A program made the position numbers and the translations under genes. Under the pieces are notes generated by a model. It was given only the letters and a program-made list of their open reading frames with translations, was not told the origin of the DNA and did not search any database. A stretch of DNA of 64,000 bases from an uncultured Ectothiorhodospiraceae bacterium (lineage in GTDB: Bacteria > Pseudomonadota > Gammaproteobacteria > Nitrococcales > Nitrococcaceae). Shown here one piece after another: positions 9,333 to 18,510 of this stretch (its first letter is position 1; each line of letters starts with the position of its first letter). The stretch spans positions 1 through 64,000 of the forward strand of contig CAJXNJ010000006.1 in the NCBI GenBank assembly GCA_913057145.1. The letters are read 5' to 3'.

Positions 9333-9430
9333 TGTAAGGTGGGTAGCGTTGATCAGGTAGCAGATTGCCATTATGCTCCGGATTTGGGGTATTGATGCCG
9401 GGATCCACTTTGCGCAGGCTGGTTTTATTT

Positions 9431-10591
9431 ATGAGAAATCTCACCTCCATTGGGCGTGCTTTTGCACTTCTCCCGTTGGTAACGGCCTGTGTCAGTTTTG
9501 CAGGCGGTAATCCTGAGGATCTCACCGCACCGCCGCAGGCTGAACCACCGGAATCCGCAGAACCCATTAACCAACAGCCTGCTCAACCCGCGCAGCGCTC
9601 CCCGGAAACGGATCGCGTCGTCAATCGCGAGGAAAGCCAGCCGGCGCGACAGGCGAGCTCTGGTGGGGGACAAACGGCCGCTGAAGGGACCGGGCCGCTG
9701 GAAGATGTTCCGCTGGTTATTGATCTTTCCGACCTGCGCGATGCCGACGGTCTGGGGACACTCTCCGTGCAGTGGCAGGAGTTCAACGCTCAGCGCGGCA
9801 CATGGACGAAGATCGATGGCGCCACATCACAGGGCTTCACACCGCGGCAGCGACATGTCGGCAACCAACTGCGCGTGAGCATCGAATATCTGGATGGCCG
9901 GGGTAACCTCGAGTCCATTCTCACTCAGCCCACACCGCCGGTGCGCAACGTCAATGACCCGCCGACCGGTGAGCTGCGCCTGATCGGTGCCCAACTGCAA
10001 TATGAGACGCTCAAGGCCGATATCAGTGCCATCAGCGATGAAGAGGGGATCGGGCCGATCAGCTATCACTGGGAAATTTCCTCTGATGGTGTGACATGGC
10101 AGCGCTATCGGGGCGATGAATGGATGGGCGATACCGTCGTCCTGTCGCAGGCAGAGGTCGGCCGGTATCTGCGCGCAGTAATCAGTTATACCGATGGATT
10201 CGGTATGGGTGAACGCGTGGTCAGTGCGGCAACGGACCCGGTCCGCAACGTCAATGACCCGGTGCAGGGCGAGCTGGTTCTGCGTGGAGACGCGCTGGTT
10301 GGCCAGACACTGCGCGTTGCGACAGAGTCCATCAGTGACCGCGATGGCATTGCCAATATCACGCTTATTTGGGAAGCCTCTACAGACGGACGCACCTGGC
10401 GTCGGGCCGCTGAATCGGTTGGATCTGAACTGGCCATCACCAATGATCTTATTGATCAGCAGGTACGGGTCCGCGGCGTTGTCGTCGACCGGTTTGGTAA
10501 TGAGGGGACCGTTATCTCCAACAATCTTGGGCCGGTCCAGGGGGTCAACTCGGCACCGACTGGAACCATCCGTATCCTGTCGGTCGACTGA
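9431..10591 (+). CDS. Lipoprotein with tandem ~100-residue adhesin-type repeats
   Basis: The chosen ATG gives a textbook lipoprotein signal with the lipobox VTAC, cysteine at about residue 20. An upstream ATG at 9395 has a better G-rich ribosome site (ggggt) and would add 12 residues, so either start is possible. A Pro/Gln/Ser-rich linker (~25-90) follows, then three repeats of about 100 residues ending in VNDPPTG, VNDPVQG and VNSAPTG-type junctions. Internal W-E-x-S-x-DG-x-T-W motifs recur. Such repeats are known from large secreted VCBS/Ig-like adhesins, but here they sit on a small lipid-anchored protein. A terminator follows 22 bp after the stop. It may anchor or organise the adhesin at the outer membrane; this is unproven. 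Confidence 0.82.
   Translation: MRNLTSIGRAFALLPLVTACVSFAGGNPEDLTAPPQAEPPESAEPINQQPAQPAQRSPETDRVVNREESQPARQASSGGGQTAAEGTGPLEDVPLVIDLSDLRDADGLGTLSVQWQEFNAQRGTWTKIDGATSQGFTPRQRHVGNQLRVSIEYLDGRGNLESILTQPTPPVRNVNDPPTGELRLIGAQLQYETLKADISAISDEEGIGPISYHWEISSDGVTWQRYRGDEWMGDTVVLSQAEVGRYLRAVISYTDGFGMGERVVSAATDPVRNVNDPVQGELVLRGDALVGQTLRVATESISDRDGIANITLIWEASTDGRTWRRAAESVGSELAITNDLIDQQVRVRGVVVDRFGNEGTVISNNLGPVQGVNSAPTGTIRILSVD
9950..10579 (+). repeat. Tandem ~100-aa repeat units in the lipoprotein
   Basis: The junction motif VN(D/S)xP(T/V)xG starts at 9950, 10250 and 10544, a period of 100 and 98 codons. The first two junctions share the identical stretch cgcaacgtcaatgacccg, which suggests duplication or gene conversion within the gene. 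A degenerate first unit lies upstream from ~9700. Confidence 0.8.
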
Positions 10592-10612
10592 TACAATAGG
10601 CCCAACCTGGAG

Positions 10613-10647
10613 GGCGTCAGAGCCATGGGGCATCTGGCGCCTTTTTT
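10613..10647 (+). terminator. Rho-independent terminator after the adhesin locus
   Basis: A 9-bp stem (ggcgtcaga / tctggcgcc, with one G-U pair) encloses an 11-base loop and is followed directly by six T residues. It lies 22 bp after the lipoprotein stop and before prfC, closing the type I secretion locus. Confidence 0.85.
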
Positions 10648-10649
10648 AT

Positions 10650-10677
10650 TTGGATACTTATCAATACTTTATATAAA
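10650..10677 (+). promoter_or_regulatory. Putative sigma70 promoter of prfC
   Basis: TTGGAT (10650-10655) and TATAAA (10672-10677) are separated by 16 bases. The expected start of transcription falls at about 10684-10685, right at the prfC ATG, and there is no Shine-Dalgarno sequence. A leaderless or near-leaderless mRNA is therefore possible. Confidence 0.5.
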
Positions 10678-10684
10678 CAACTGA

Positions 10685-12271
10685 ATGTCTGATCTGAATA
10701 TTTCGAACGAAGCGGCGCGGCGTCGAACCTTTGCCATCATCTCGCATCCCGATGCAGGTAAAACCACGGTCACTGAAAAATTGCTGCTCTTCGGTGGTGC
10801 CATCCAGCTTGCAGGTACCGTGAAGGGGCGCAAGTCCAATCGCCATGCCACCTCTGACTGGATGGAGCTGGAGAAAGAGCGTGGTATCTCCGTGACCTCA
10901 TCGGTCATGCAGTTCGCCTATCGTGACCGCATGGTCAATCTGCTCGACACACCGGGCCACGAGGATTTCTCCGAAGACACCTACCGCACCCTGACCGCCG
11001 TTGACTCTGCGCTCATGGTCATTGACGCGGCAAAGGGCGTTGAGGACCGGACCATCAAGCTGATGGAAGTCTGTCGTCTGCGCAAAACGCCGATCATGAC
11101 CTTCATGAATAAGCTTGACCGCGAGGGCAGGGACCCTATGGATCTCATGGATGAGGTGGAGCGCATCTTGAAAATCCGCTGCGCGCCGGTGACCTGGCCG
11201 ATTGGTATGGGCAAGCGTTTTCGTGGGGTTTTTCATCTGCTCGATAACAAAGTCCATCTTTATGCGGCGCATCATGGCGGTGGCGTGCAGACCGGGGAGA
11301 TCATCGAGGGGCTGGATAACCCGCGGCTGGATGAGGTGCTCGGGAATCAGGCAGTCGAACTGCGCGATGAGGTGGAGCTTGTCCAGGAGGCTGGTAACCG
11401 GTTTGATATCGAAGCATATCGGGCCGGTGAGCTGACGCCGGTTTTCTTTGGCTCGGCGATCAATAATTTCGGGCTGCAGGAGTTACTCGATCAGTTCGTT
11501 GAATACGCCCCGGCCCCGCAACCGCGCGAGTCCGAAGCCAGGCTTGTGGAGCCCGATGAGGGCAGGCTCACTGGCTTTGTCTTCAAAATCCAGGCCAATA
11601 TGGATCCCAATCACCGCGACCGTATCGCGTTTATGCGGGTCTGCTCCGGTGCGTTTGAGCGGGGCATGAAGCTAAAACATGTGCGTATCGGCAAAGATGT
11701 AAAAATCGCCAACGCCATTACGTTTCTCGCCTCCGATCGTGACCATGTGGAAACCGCCTATCCGGGCGATATTATCGGATTGCATAACCACGGTACGATT
11801 CAGATTGGTGATACCTTCACCGAAGGTGAGGCGATTAAATTCTCGGGCATTCCCAATTTTGCCCCGGAACTCTTCCGCCGTGCGGTGCTGAAGGACCCCA
11901 TGCGCATGAAAGCGTTGCAGAAAGGCCTCGTTGAGCTCTGCGAGGAGGGGGCTTCGCAGTTATTCCGCCCGCTGATCAGCAATGATCTGATCGTCGGTGC
12001 GGTGGGTGCGTTGCAGTTTGATGTCGTTGCCTTCCGGCTCAAACATGAATACGGCGTGGACTGTCAGTTTGAAGCAGTGAATGTGGCGACGGCACGTTGG
12101 GTTTACTGCGAGGACGCCAAGCGTCTTTCGGAATTTCGCGACCGTCAGCAGGAAAATCTGGCAGAGGATGTTTCCGGGGCGCTGACTTATATTGCGCCAT
12201 CGCGCGTTAATCTGCAGCTCACCGAGGAGCGGTGGCCGGAAATTGAATTCCGTGCCACCCGCGAGCATTAA
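10685..12271 (+). CDS. prfC: Peptide chain release factor 3 (class II RF, GTPase)
   Basis: RF3 is a translational GTPase that recycles RF1/RF2 from the ribosome after peptide release. At 528 residues it has the usual length. The G domain shows the P-loop SHPDAGKTT near residue 20, the switch [10 protein letters not shown] near 85 and NKLD near 140. These are followed by the EF-G-like domains II and III characteristic of RF3. The RF3-type N-terminal stretch [17 protein letters not shown] fixes the family. The gene is isolated on the + strand, and its last 4 bases overlap the end of convergent pncA. Confidence 0.97.
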   Translation: MSDLNISNEAARRRTFAIISHPDAGKTTVTEKLLLFGGAIQLAGTVKGRKSNRHATSDWMELEKERGISVTSSVMQFAYRDRMVNLLDTPGHEDFSEDTYRTLTAVDSALMVIDAAKGVEDRTIKLMEVCRLRKTPIMTFMNKLDREGRDPMDLMDEVERILKIRCAPVTWPIGMGKRFRGVFHLLDNKVHLYAAHHGGGVQTGEIIEGLDNPRLDEVLGNQAVELRDEVELVQEAGNRFDIEAYRAGELTPVFFGSAINNFGLQELLDQFVEYAPAPQPRESEARLVEPDEGRLTGFVFKIQANMDPNHRDRIAFMRVCSGAFERGMKLKHVRIGKDVKIANAITFLASDRDHVETAYPGDIIGLHNHGTIQIGDTFTEGEAIKFSGIPNFAPELFRRAVLKDPMRMKALQKGLVELCEEGASQLFRPLISNDLIVGAVGALQFDVVAFRLKHEYGVDCQFEAVNVATARWVYCEDAKRLSEFRDRQQENLAEDVSGALTYIAPSRVNLQLTEERWPEIEFRATREH

Positions 12272-12906
12272 GAAGCGGCCTGTTCAACCACGGTGACACC
12301 GGCCTGGGCCAGATCCGTGCGGACCTGGGTGTCGGCCATACCGTCTACAGGCCGGGTCAAATCCCAGAGGAAATGCGTTTCAAACCCGGCGGCAGCGGCA
12401 TCTTCCGCCGTCCATTTCACGCAATAATCCCGCGCCAGGCCACAACAATGGACCTGCTTGACGCCCCGGTCACGTAACAACCCGGCAAGTCCTGTTGCCG
12501 GCCGCTCGCCATCACGGTTGTAGTTATTGAAAAAACCGCTGTAGCTATCGACATACGGATCTTCACCCTTGCGAATGATGGCGCAGGCAAGCTCCCAGGG
12601 CAGATCCGGATGCAGTTCGGCCCCGGGGGTGGTCTGTACGCAGTGATCAGGCCAGAGAACCTGCTCGTGGCCATAAAGCTCGGTCACATCAAAGGGTTTG
12701 GCATCATGACTGCTCGCAAAGGAGATATGCCCCGGCGGATGCCAATCCTGAGTGGCGATAATGTGGGTGTAGTCACCGCTGAGCATCAAAGCGCGAATGC
12801 CTGAAATTACACTGCTGCCATCCTGTGTCGCCAGCGCGCCGCCTTCCATGAAATCCGGCTGCATATCGACAACGAGTAACGCCGTGTCGGGATGCGGTTG
12901 TGTCAT
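12268..12906 (-). CDS. pncA: Nicotinamidase (isochorismatase-like hydrolase)
   Basis: The enzyme converts nicotinamide to nicotinate in the NAD salvage pathway, in the cytoplasm. The 212-residue protein has the PncA pattern. The catalytic Asp is in [10 protein letters not shown] (~14), metal ligands are in [12 protein letters not shown] (~54-62), the cis-peptide region is VLWPDHCVQ, and the nucleophile Cys lies in [11 protein letters not shown] (~160). A good ribosome site (aggag) precedes the ATG. The gene is convergent with prfC and divergent from the Deg protease gene, so it is probably transcribed alone. Confidence 0.95.
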   Translation of the reverse strand: MTQPHPDTALLVVDMQPDFMEGGALATQDGSSVISGIRALMLSGDYTHIIATQDWHPPGHISFASSHDAKPFDVTELYGHEQVLWPDHCVQTTPGAELHPDLPWELACAIIRKGEDPYVDSYSGFFNNYNRDGERPATGLAGLLRDRGVKQVHCCGLARDYCVKWTAEDAAAAGFETHFLWDLTRPVDGMADTQVRTDLAQAGVTVVEQAAS

Positions 12907-12998
12907 TGATTGCTCCTGCTAATTCCTTGGGGCTTGAAAATCGACCGTGCCTCCACCATACAAATGACAGGCGTAGAACGATACCCGTGGAGTGATGC

Positions 12999-14381
12999 AT
13001 GCGTGAATCAGGCCTTTATCCCAATCGCTTGAAGACCCTTATGGCTGCAGTGGCGATGATGCTGTTCGTAAGCACCCCGGCGCAGAGCCAGATCACACTG
13101 CCGGATGGCAGCATGCCAAGCCTCGCTCCTTTAATAGAGACGGTCTCGCCGGCGGTGGTGAACATTGCAACCACCGGGACGGTAGAGACGCAGGCAAACC
13201 CACTGCTCAACGACCCGTTTTTTCGTCGATTTTTTGATGTCCCACAGCAACCGCGGCAGCGCCAGGTGCAGTCCCTGGGATCGGGCGTGGTGGTGGATGC
13301 CCGGGAGGGCTTTATCCTCACCAACCATCATGTGATTGCCAATGCCGATCGCGTCAAAGTCGCCTTTGAGGATGGCCGTGAGTTGGATGCGCAGATCGTG
13401 GGCTCTGATCCGGATACCGACATCGCTGTCCTTAAGGTCGAATCAGAGCGGCTCGAGGCGCTGCCAATGGCTGATTCCGATGCGCTACGGGTGGGCGATT
13501 ACACGATTGCGATCGGCAACCCCTTCGGGCTGGATCACACGGTAACGACCGGCGTTGTCAGCGGGCTTGAGCGGACACTACCGGGTAATGGCGGGGCCCG
13601 TCTGCAGAGCTTTATTCAAACCGACGCCTCCATTAACCCGGGCAACTCGGGCGGTGCGCTTGTGAACCTGCGCGGGGAGCTTATCGGTATCAACACCGCA
13701 ATACTCTCGCGTGGTGGTGGCAATATCGGTATCGGGTTCGCGGTGCCAATCAACATGGCCCGTGAGGTCATGGCGCAGCTGATTGAATTCGGCGAGGTGC
13801 AGCGCGGCGTTCTTGGCGTGAGTATTCAGGATCTCACCCCCGAGATTGCCGAGGCCTTTGAGCTCAATCGCAATAGCGGTGCGCTGATCGCCCAGGTTGC
13901 ACCCAACTCTCCGGCGGCCGATGCCGGACTGCAGCCAGGCGATATCGTCACAGCGGTGAATGGCCGGGAGGTCTCAGACGCCAACGCCATGGCGAATGCC
14001 ATTGGTCTGCTGCGCATCGGGGATGAAGTGCGTATCCGCTATATCCGCGATGGCCGCTCCCGCGAGACAACGGCCGTCGTGGCAGATCCAAAAGCCGGGC
14101 AGGTCCGGGCCAGTGCGCTGCATCCGGCGCTCGCCGGAGCCAGCTTTGGCGAGCTCGATGAGCGTTCACCGCTTTTCGGTAAGGTTCGGGGTGTGCTGGT
14201 GACCGATGTGCAGGCCGGAACCCGTGCCGCGGAATACCTGCGTGAAGGGGATGTGGTGCTGTCGGTGAATCGCCAACAGGTGGCGTCGCTGAATGACCTC
14301 CGCCGCCGCGTTGAAGGAGCCGGAGAGCTCCTGCTCAATATCCAACGCGGCAACGGTGCCTTTTTCGTGCTCCTGCGATAA
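12999..14381 (+). CDS. Do/DegQ-family periplasmic serine endopeptidase (DegP/DegQ/MucD-like)
   Basis: This periplasmic protease/chaperone handles misfolded envelope proteins. It has 460 residues: a signal peptide ending in AQSQ near residue 31, a trypsin-like domain with His (~110, LTNHHVI), Asp (~140, DTDIAVLKV) and Ser (~217, GNSGGAL), then two PDZ domains (~265-350 and ~370-455). The order and length match DegQ and MucD, and the sequence alone does not decide between names. The gene starts 92 bp after divergent pncA. It ends exactly one base before the end of the convergent aldolase gene, so no terminator space exists between them. Confidence 0.95.
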   Translation: MRESGLYPNRLKTLMAAVAMMLFVSTPAQSQITLPDGSMPSLAPLIETVSPAVVNIATTGTVETQANPLLNDPFFRRFFDVPQQPRQRQVQSLGSGVVVDAREGFILTNHHVIANADRVKVAFEDGRELDAQIVGSDPDTDIAVLKVESERLEALPMADSDALRVGDYTIAIGNPFGLDHTVTTGVVSGLERTLPGNGGARLQSFIQTDASINPGNSGGALVNLRGELIGINTAILSRGGGNIGIGFAVPINMAREVMAQLIEFGEVQRGVLGVSIQDLTPEIAEAFELNRNSGALIAQVAPNSPAADAGLQPGDIVTAVNGREVSDANAMANAIGLLRIGDEVRIRYIRDGRSRETTAVVADPKAGQVRASALHPALAGASFGELDERSPLFGKVRGVLVTDVQAGTRAAEYLREGDVVLSVNRQQVASLNDLRRRVEGAGELLLNIQRGNGAFFVLLR

Positions 14382-15410
14382 TCAGGCCGGATCGTTCTCC
14401 ATGGAGGGATCGTAACGACCATCCCGGGCCAGAGAGTTCAACCGGGCACGTTTCAAAAAGGCTTTTTGGGCGGCTTCCTTGTTACCGCTCTCGCCTTTCC
14501 AGGCCTCCTGTACCGGATTCTGCAGGGCGCGGCTGTAGGAGAAGCTCAGAACCCAGGGATTGGCCTTATCGCTTTGATTCATCGCGTTCAAATGAGCGGT
14601 GGCTTCTTCGGCGGTCTGGCCGCCGGAGAGGAAGTTGATGGTCGGGACCGCTGCCGGGACCGTGCGACGCAGCACCCGCAATGTTGCCTCGGCACAGACC
14701 TCCGGGGCAGGGCGCGGCTTCTGTGACTTGCCGGGCAGGACCATATTGGGTTTGAGGATGATGCACTCAAGGATGACGTTATGCCGCCTGAGCGCTGCGA
14801 AAACGGCCGTTTGAGCGGCTTCAGTCACCTCGGCACAGCGCTCGATGTCATGATCGCCATCCATCAGGACCTCTGGCTCGACGATCGGCACCATACCGCG
14901 CGATTGTGCGATCGCTGCGTAACGGGCGAGCACTTCGGCGTTGGCTTCAATGGCCTGCCGGCCCGGTGTGTTTGCGCTGATCTCATAGACATTGCGCCAC
15001 TTGGTGAAAAGCGCGCCCTGTTCAAGATAGCCATCCAGGCGATCGCCGAGGTTATCCAGGCCCTGAGTAACTTTTTCGCCACCGCTGCCCGGCAGCTCGG
15101 TCAGACCCTTATCCACCTTGATGCCCGGGACGATATCCTGTTTTTCACAGGCGGCCGGAATGAGTTCGCCATCATCGGTTTTCTGACCGAGTGTTTCTTC
15201 AAAGAAGATGATGCCACCGACGTACTCACCGATACCCGGTGTGGTGGCGAGAAGACTGCGGTAGAAGCGGCGGTTCTCTTCGGTTGATTCAATGCCGTGG
15301 TCGGACAGGCGCTTGGTGATGGTGGGGTAGCTCTCATCGGCGGCGAGAATGCCGCGGCCCGGGCTCGTCAGGCGCTCGACGGTGCGCTCCATTTGTCCGA
15401 TTCTATCCAT
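14382..15410 (-). CDS. Class I fructose-bisphosphate aldolase
   Basis: The enzyme splits fructose-1,6-bisphosphate into two triose phosphates through a lysine Schiff base. The 342-residue protein resembles the eukaryotic-type class I aldolase: GRGILAADES near residue 20, KVDKGL, and the Schiff-base Lys in ILKPNMVLPG near residue 220, followed by the LSGGQ and ALQ motifs. The ATG at 15410 has a GGAGG ribosome site 10 bases upstream, so I prefer it to the TTG three codons earlier. It contains none of the zinc ligands of class II enzymes. It lies alone between DUF3422 and the convergent Deg protease gene. Confidence 0.94.
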   Translation of the reverse strand: MDRIGQMERTVERLTSPGRGILAADESYPTITKRLSDHGIESTEENRRFYRSLLATTPGIGEYVGGIIFFEETLGQKTDDGELIPAACEKQDIVPGIKVDKGLTELPGSGGEKVTQGLDNLGDRLDGYLEQGALFTKWRNVYEISANTPGRQAIEANAEVLARYAAIAQSRGMVPIVEPEVLMDGDHDIERCAEVTEAAQTAVFAALRRHNVILECIILKPNMVLPGKSQKPRPAPEVCAEATLRVLRRTVPAAVPTINFLSGGQTAEEATAHLNAMNQSDKANPWVLSFSYSRALQNPVQEAWKGESGNKEAAQKAFLKRARLNSLARDGRYDPSMENDPA

Positions 15411-15497
15411 GTTGATCAACCCTCCGCTTCAGTGTGATTTTGGCGCTGAATTCTAAAGTGCTTTGCCTCAGCAAACCAGTCATGACGCTCAATCGAT

Positions 15498-16802
15498 TCA
15501 CGGGTTATCCGCATCGGCCCGAATGACTCGGCCCCGCGCCTTGCGGATACCAATGGCAACGACGGCAATGACGATGGGAATGCTGATGGCAGTGGGGATG
15601 TTGGCATCGGCGACGATGCCGGCCTTGGCGAGACCCTTGAAGGCATAACCCAGCAACGAGACGCTGTAGTAACTGAGAATGACAACCGAGAGACCCTCAA
15701 CGGTCTGCTGCAGTCTGAGCTGCAGCTGCGCGCGGCGGTTCATGGAATCGAGCAGGTCTCTGTTCTGCGCCTCCAGCGCGACATCGACCCGGGTGCGCAG
15801 GAGATTGGCCGCGCGGCTCACGCGCTTTGAGACCCGCTCAAGTCGCTCGCCCATATGTACGCAGGTATCAAGTGCCGGAGCCAGTCGTCGTTCCATGAAC
15901 TCATCGAGCGTGCTGACGCCCTCGATCCGCTGCTCGCGCAGGGCCTTCAGGCGCCGCCTGACGAGCGTGCCGTAGGCCGCTGTGGCGCTGAAGCGAAAAT
16001 TGGTATTCGCCATCATTCGTTCAACCCGTGCCGAAAGTGCGGTGAGCGCAGTCAGAAGATCCCGCTCATCGGCAAGCTCCGAGACCGTCGCGAGACGGTC
16101 CATGAGTGTGCCCAACCGCGTTTCCATATCGGTGATATCCGGCGAGAGCTCGCGGGCAAGTGGAAAGCCAAGGAGCGCCATCAGGCGATAGGTCTCGACT
16201 TCGAGCAGTCGCTGCACAAGCCGCCCGGCCTGCGTGGGCGTTAACGTCTCGTCAATGACAAGGAAGCGCAGGAAGCCATCGCGGTCGGCAAGAAAATCCG
16301 TCCACACCGTCGCGGCACCGCCGGCACAACGGCTGCCAGCAAGGCTTTCGGCCTGCAAAAATGCCCCCAGCTGTTTGGGGTCGGCCGGTGTTTCCTTGGC
16401 TGAGCGCAGTGTCACATGCATGGCGGCAATGAGCTCACCGGGCAGGGCGCTCAGCCATGCTTTCGGGATGCTATCGAGAGCCGGCTCGGCGAACGGCGAT
16501 GATTCGGCGCCGTTGACGAAAATCGTATAGGTCGAGAATTCGGTGTGGCGCTCCCAACGTAGCCGGAAACCGGGCGCTTCAATAATGCAGTGGCCCGCAT
16601 CCTGGTCGGGTGGAGCGATTTTCATCTGCTCACAAAGCGCACTCACATGCGCGACTTCCGCGCTCCGGCCACTGGTGCCGGTGTGGAGCACCAGGTGGGA
16701 GACCCGCAAGGGGGTATTCAGGCTCTCGAACGGGCGAGCATGCGCCTCGCGCAGCAGTGCATTACGAAGCGGATGGGCGGTGATTCCAGTGCTCTCAACC
16801 AT
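15498..16802 (-). CDS. DUF3422 family membrane-anchored protein
   Basis: The function is unknown. The 434-residue protein begins with the family's HPLRNALLREAHARPFE-like N-terminus. Its central part (~230-390) is rich in Arg, Glu and Ala and predicted helical, with a probable coiled coil. Near residues ~375-425 are two hydrophobic segments with a short basic tail, which would fix it in the inner membrane with most of the protein in the cytoplasm. It is divergent from the rhomboid gene, with 34 bp between the starts, so the promoters must overlap. The family is common in proteobacteria and has no assigned biochemical role that I can name. Confidence 0.85.
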   Translation of the reverse strand: MVESTGITAHPLRNALLREAHARPFESLNTPLRVSHLVLHTGTSGRSAEVAHVSALCEQMKIAPPDQDAGHCIIEAPGFRLRWERHTEFSTYTIFVNGAESSPFAEPALDSIPKAWLSALPGELIAAMHVTLRSAKETPADPKQLGAFLQAESLAGSRCAGGAATVWTDFLADRDGFLRFLVIDETLTPTQAGRLVQRLLEVETYRLMALLGFPLARELSPDITDMETRLGTLMDRLATVSELADERDLLTALTALSARVERMMANTNFRFSATAAYGTLVRRRLKALREQRIEGVSTLDEFMERRLAPALDTCVHMGERLERVSKRVSRAANLLRTRVDVALEAQNRDLLDSMNRRAQLQLRLQQTVEGLSVVILSYYSVSLLGYAFKGLAKAGIVADANIPTAISIPIVIAVVAIGIRKARGRVIRADADNP

Positions 16803-16836
16803 GTGCGCAGCAACCCTTCATTGCTATGATGCCCCG

Positions 16837-17499
16837 ATGGGACCAACAAACCTCAATGATACGCCGGTTGTCCTGGCGATGCTCATCGCGAATGCCATCG
16901 GATTTGTCGCCTATCTCGTACTCGGGCCGGCTGTCATCATCAATTTCGGGCTCTGGCCGCTGGGTGCGAGCAGTGCATCAATGCCATTTATCGCCGGTGT
17001 GCCAAGCTTTGAGCCCTGGCAACTGGTGACCTATGGCTTTCTGCATGGTGGCTTTTTTCACCTGTTCGTGAACATGTTCGCGCTGTGGATATTCGGCACG
17101 GCGCTGGAGTCCTTCTGGGGTTCCCGTCCGTTTCTCATTTACTACCTGGTCTGTCTGGCCGGGGCCGGATTGATTCAGCTTTTTGTGGCGACCGGTGCCG
17201 CTGAGGCGGGCAACCTTTATCCCACCGTCGGTGCCTCCGGTGCGGTCTTCGGGATATTGCTCGGTTTTGCCATGATGTTCCCCAATCAGCGCTTGATGCT
17301 GATATTCCCGCCGATTCCGATCAAGGCCAAATACTTTGTGCTGTTTTATGGTGCCTTCGAGCTCTATGCCGGTGTCACCGGCTCGATGTCCGGTGTCGCG
17401 CACTTTGCCCATCTCGGGGGTATGGCATTCGGGCTTGTGATGATTCTCTACTGGCGAGGCCAGCTACCCATCAAGCCGCGGCGTCGGCTGATGCGCTAG
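16837..17499 (+). CDS. Rhomboid-family intramembrane serine protease
   Basis: This intramembrane protease cleaves transmembrane segments of other proteins. At 220 residues it has six predicted membrane helices. Catalytic Ser134 is in GASGAVFG and the partner His192 is in AHLGGM. The conserved loop HGGFFHLFVNM lies near residues 70-80. I chose the ATG at 16837 because the frame upstream of it is antisense to the divergent DUF3422 gene. The short form without added domains is of the basic bacterial GlpG-like type. Its 3' end overlaps that of convergent dusB by 29 bp. Confidence 0.92.
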   Translation: MGPTNLNDTPVVLAMLIANAIGFVAYLVLGPAVIINFGLWPLGASSASMPFIAGVPSFEPWQLVTYGFLHGGFFHLFVNMFALWIFGTALESFWGSRPFLIYYLVCLAGAGLIQLFVATGAAEAGNLYPTVGASGAVFGILLGFAMMFPNQRLMLIFPPIPIKAKYFVLFYGAFELYAGVTGSMSGVAHFAHLGGMAFGLVMILYWRGQLPIKPRRRLMR

Positions 17500-18472
17500 C
17501 GCCCCTGGCGAGTGCGCGAATGGCCGATGAGACCATGGCGAGCTGGTCTTCAGCGGATTCCACGCGCACGAGGGCCTGACGCCACGACTCTGAGCCGGGC
17601 AGATTCTTCAGATACCAACCGATGTGTTTGCGCGCGATGCGCAGCCCCTGCTGCTCGCCGTAGAAAGCATGTAGTTCGCGCAAATGCCCGAGCATCCAGT
17701 GGCGAATCTGCTCAATGCCGGGCGATGGAAGCTGCTCGCCGGTATCCAGGTAATGTTGGATTTCGCGAAAAATCCATGGCCGGCCCTGCGCGGCACGACC
17801 GATCATAACCGCATCACAACCGCTGCTGGCGATGAGCGCGCGGGCCTGTTGAGGCGTTTGGATATCACCGTTGCCAATCAACGGAATACTGATGGCATCA
17901 CGTACCGCCGCCAGGGTCTCGTGCTCGGCCTCGCCCTGATAGTGCTGATCGCGGGTCCTGCCGTGCAGCGCCAGGGCCTGGATGCCAGCGGCCTCAGCAA
18001 TGCGGGCAACTTCAACGGCGTTACGTTGATCGCGCGCAGGCCCGGTGCGGATTTTCAGGGTCACCGGAACATCAACGGCCTCTGTCACTGCATGGAGGAT
18101 CTGTTCGACCAGAGGCACGTCTGCAAGCAGGGCGGAGCCCGCCATTTTGTTACAGACCTTTTTGGCCGGACAGCCCATGTTGATATCAATAATCTGCGCG
18201 CCGTGTTCAACATTGAATCGTGCCGCTTCGGCCATCATGGCCGGTTCAGCGCCGGCGATCTGCACCACCCGCGGTGCATCCTCGCCGCGATGGTCGCGTT
18301 TGAGGCGGGATTTACGGGTCTCCCGCAGCAATGGGTTGCTCGCTACCATCTCCGAGGCCGCTAGCGCTGCGCCGAGTCGGCGACAGAGCATGCGAAAGGG
18401 GCGATCAGTCACGCCGGCCATCGGTGCGAGCAGAACCTGGCCTTGAATGGAGTAGGGGCCGATTTTCATCAT
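17471..18472 (-). CDS. dusB: tRNA-dihydrouridine synthase B
   Basis: This flavoenzyme reduces uridines in the tRNA D-loop to dihydrouridine. The 333-residue protein has the FMN barrel start LLAPMAGVTDRPFR, the catalytic Cys in NMGCPAKKV, the KIRTG motif, the HGRTRDQ loop and the phosphate-binding IGNGDI and MIGRAAQGRPW stretches, all typical of DusB. The start MMKIG at 18472 matches the usual DusB N-terminus; a longer frame to 18520 would read through a DnaA-box-like element. In enterobacteria dusB leads into fis. Here the next gene downstream is a convergent rhomboid gene and no fis follows. Confidence 0.95.
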   Translation of the reverse strand: MMKIGPYSIQGQVLLAPMAGVTDRPFRMLCRRLGAALAASEMVASNPLLRETRKSRLKRDHRGEDAPRVVQIAGAEPAMMAEAARFNVEHGAQIIDINMGCPAKKVCNKMAGSALLADVPLVEQILHAVTEAVDVPVTLKIRTGPARDQRNAVEVARIAEAAGIQALALHGRTRDQHYQGEAEHETLAAVRDAISIPLIGNGDIQTPQQARALIASSGCDAVMIGRAAQGRPWIFREIQHYLDTGEQLPSPGIEQIRHWMLGHLRELHAFYGEQQGLRIARKHIGWYLKNLPGSESWRQALVRVESAEDQLAMVSSAIRALARGASASADAAA

Positions 18473-18510
18473 GGCTGAAGGATACAGAGCCGCGTTTACC
18501 GGGTCGATAT

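Noticed and set aside
9827-10633. 268-codon minus-strand frame opposite the repeat lipoprotein
   Set aside because: No recognisable domain, no ribosome site, and its phase mirrors the repeat gene. The forward frame has a lipobox and internal repeats.
17684-18364. 226-codon plus-strand frame opposite dusB
   Set aside because: It has no family features and is fully antisense to a clear DusB.
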